Of a stretch of DNA of 35,548 nucleotides, positions 33,734-35,548 are shown piece after piece. Each line of letters begins with the position of its first letter. Within the stretch, counting starts at the first letter, position 1. This stretch comes from Bacteroidia bacterium. GTDB lineage: Bacteria; Bacteroidota; Bacteroidia; B-17B0; Aurantibacillaceae. Made by a program: the position numbers and the translations under genes. Location: contig JANWKZ010000033.1 in assembly GCA_025451115.1 (NCBI GenBank), forward strand, positions 1-35,548, read 5' to 3'. Below the pieces are notes generated by a model. It searched no databases. It was not told the DNA's origin and saw nothing but the letters and a program-made list of their open reading frames with translations.

Positions 33734-35548
33734 ATGAAATCATCATTTTTTACTCAAAGAAACGTCTTATTTATCCTGGTCTTTCTTTTGACTTTTTCTT
33801 TAAACGCTACCGATCTGTATTGGATAGGTGGAACGGGTAACTGGAACGATGCGAGCCATTGGTCTACTACATCCGGTGGTGCTGCCGGCGCGGTAATACC
33901 TACTGCCGCCGATAATGTATTTTTTGATGCGAATTCTTTCACCGTCCCAAGTCAAACAGTTACCATAAATAGCACGGCGGCCTGTGCCGACATGGATTGG
34001 ACGGGAGCGGCCTTTAGTCCTCACCTAACCTCTAACGGAGGAGCTCCCTTAAGCATCCACGGCTCACTTACCTTTATTTCTGCCATGACATTTAACATGG
34101 TAAATAGTGATGTTTATTTCAGGGGAACTACATCCGGCAAAACCATTACCTCGGCCGGGCAAACGTTTAACACTTCAGCTATTTTTGATGGAATTGGAGC
34201 TAGCTGGGCCTTGATGGACGCCTTTACAGGAAACAGTTATTTTAATCTTATAAATGGAAGTGTTAGTTCTAATAACAATACCATAACATGTGGCTATTTG
34301 ACTTCAAACAGTGGGCTTACCAGGAGCCTTAATCTTGGCACTTCTACAGTTAATGTCACGGCCCCGGGCGGTACATTTGACGTAAGTACAACAGGCTTAA
34401 CATTCAATGGAGCATCATCAACTATCAATTTCACCAATAGCGGAGCAAATATCCTAAACGGAGCTGCACATACTTTCAATAAGGTAAATTGGACTCACGC
34501 TGCAGGGAGTGGTTCAGTAAATGGTTCCGGTTCTATTCAAACAATATCATTTACCGGCACAGGTCTTTTTTATTTTACTGGCGCGGTTACAAAGATCGTT
34601 TCAAACTTATTTCTTGGGTTACAAAGTAACTCTCCTGTTGATACTTTAAATCTTGCCGCGGGTTCTACTTGCGAAGTGGTGGCCGGTTATACAACAGCTG
34701 TTAAGGCTATTAATGCAAATGGCACGTGTGCCTCTCCAGTCATTTTTCAGAAATCTGCCGGAGCACAACCTGCAGGCTTTAGTTCCATATCGCCGATCCT
34801 GGTAAATTATGCCCGGATAAATAACATTGCTGCAAGTGGTTCTACATTTACAGCCAACAACAGCTTTGATCTTGGGGGTAATACAGGTTGGATAATCAAT
34901 ACTCCTGCATCGCAAAACCTCTATTGGGTTGGAGGAACCGGAAACTGGAATAATGCGGCGCACTGGTCATTTACCAGCGGAGGTTCGGGAGGCGCTTGTA
35001 TTCCAAACAAATATGACAATGTATTTTTTGATGCCAACTCATTTTCAGGGTCTTCGACGATCACTATAAACGTCATCTCTGAATGCAATAACATGAATTG
35101 GACCGGGGCCATCAACACTCCCACGCTGAATGGAGCCAGCGACCTTAACATATACGGATCTCTGACATTGATCTCGGCTATGACGAATAGCTTTAACGGA
35201 AAACTCTATTTCAGATCCACCGCGTCAGGAAATAACATCACTTCGGCCGGGAAATCGTTTACTAATGAGGTTCATTTTGATGGCGCTAATGCAGACTGGA
35301 CATTACAGGATGCTCTTACACTAACAGGTTTAGCGGGAGCCTTGTTTTTGGACAATGGATATCTTGTTACGAACGATCAAACGGTGTCATTCTATAATTT
35401 TAGTACCTCAGGCACCAATACCAGGGGATTATACTTAGGGACTTCAACTATTACTATATCCGGTGCAAATGGAAGTGGGTACGCCTGGTGGGGAGATGGT
35501 TCTAATTTTTCTGTTGATGGAAGCACCTCTACAATTATTTGCACTCAC
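33734..35548 (+). CDS. large exported repeat-module surface protein, 3'-truncated
   Basis: The frame from the ATG at 33734 stays open for 605 codons to the window edge. A Sec signal (MKSSFFTQRNVLFILVFLLTFSLNA) precedes two modules of about 368 residues starting at L28 (LYWIGGTGNWNDASHWS) and L396 (LYWVGGTGNWNNAAHWS). Each module repeats DNVFFDANSF 32 residues in (60 and 428), M-D/N-WTG, SLT-F/L-ISAMT, and YFR-x-T/S-x-SG-x-x-ITSAG. Between these blocks it is rich in Ser, Thr, Asn and Gly with short strands, suggesting a beta-helix-like surface protein, probably ending in a T9SS tail beyond the window. Short minus-strand reading frames over this region are antisense shadows. Ligand or role is unknown; adhesin-like is an inference. 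Confidence 0.85.
   Translation, partial: MKSSFFTQRNVLFILVFLLTFSLNATDLYWIGGTGNWNDASHWSTTSGGAAGAVIPTAADNVFFDANSFTVPSQTVTINSTAACADMDWTGAAFSPHLTSNGGAPLSIHGSLTFISAMTFNMVNSDVYFRGTTSGKTITSAGQTFNTSAIFDGIGASWALMDAFTGNSYFNLINGSVSSNNNTITCGYLTSNSGLTRSLNLGTSTVNVTAPGGTFDVSTTGLTFNGASSTINFTNSGANILNGAAHTFNKVNWTHAAGSGSVNGSGSIQTISFTGTGLFYFTGAVTKIVSNLFLGLQSNSPVDTLNLAAGSTCEVVAGYTTAVKAINANGTCASPVIFQKSAGAQPAGFSSISPILVNYARINNIAASGSTFTANNSFDLGGNTGWIINTPASQNLYWVGGTGNWNNAAHWSFTSGGSGGACIPNKYDNVFFDANSFSGSSTITINVISECNNMNWTGAINTPTLNGASDLNIYGSLTLISAMTNSFNGKLYFRSTASGNNITSAGKSFTNEVHFDGANADWTLQDALTLTGLAGALFLDNGYLVTNDQTVSFYNFSTSGTNTRGLYLGTSTITISGANGSGYAWWGDGSNFSVDGSTSTIICTH

Noticed and set aside
33754-35151. Minus-strand frames of 60-105 codons at the right end
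   Set aside because: They are antisense to a continuous 605-codon plus-strand frame with a signal peptide and repeated modules.

Overview
The window looks like chromosomal DNA of a member of the Bacteroidota. The signs are: a C-terminal type IX secretion sorting domain on a secreted peptidase; families largely confined to that phylum (the 155-residue neighbour of parE, the DUF6913-type protein, the 73-residue DUF2795 protein, a TPR-SpoIIE sensor phosphatase); gene starts preceded by the Bacteroidota -7 motif TAnnTTTG instead of a Shine-Dalgarno; and a large repeat-module surface protein. I see no phage, insertion sequence, plasmid gene, CRISPR array, rRNA or tRNA. Coding density is high and no gene-free stretch exceeds 300 bases; the longest gaps (about 160-180 bases, at 2739-2915, 16752-16911, 17134-17297, 20727-20899, 22678-22839 and 33555-33733) hold only promoters, hairpins, short repeats or nothing I recognise.

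Layout. 1-2738: end of an AIM24-type gene, topoisomerase IV subunit B (parE), and a small conserved gene convergent with it. 2916-6751: a secreted M1 peptidase with a T9SS tail, a predicted secreted beta-propeller-like protein, and a plsC-gatC pair. 12553-6752 (minus): a tight operon-like run ligA - DUF6913-type - bioD - bioA - queuosine-precursor transporter - SanA-like. 12637-13616: an SRPBCC-like gene coupled to a DUF457-type membrane protein. 15806-13613 (minus): ispE - rsmF-like, back to back with a Sua5-type threonylcarbamoyl-AMP synthase at 15807. 16912-22677 (minus): DUF2795 protein, exported coiled-coil protein, large M1 peptidase, 3-hydroxyacyl-CoA dehydrogenase and frr. 22840-31431 (plus): DUF1801/OmdA protein, a 1107-residue BNR/VPS10-like exported protein, serC, then a coupled pair of membrane genes (GT39-like and spermidine-synthase-like fusion). 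31440-33554 (minus): TPR-SpoIIE phosphatase. 33734 to the end: start of a large modular exported protein that leaves the window.

Most genes are housekeeping. They cover DNA topology and ligation, tRNA modification and charging (gatC, Sua5, queuosine salvage), rRNA methylation, ribosome recycling, isoprenoid, biotin, serine and phospholipid synthesis, and protein turnover at the envelope.

The least explained signal is not a gene. Five intergenic spots between 16.85 and 28.25 kb (16853-16908, 22077-22111, 22720-22802, 23448-23561, 28162-28250) carry imperfect palindromes whose arms are built from runs of near-identical units of about seven bases. The unit sequence differs from place to place (..CTT, ..AATTT, ..AAG, TACGAAT, GTG....). 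They look like one architectural class of element with unrelated primary sequences. Other points of interest are a palindromic repeat translated in frame inside the rsmF-like gene (residues about 295-310), convergent gene pairs with no spacer at all, a divergent pair whose start codons touch, and promoters so close to start codons that several transcripts are probably leaderless.
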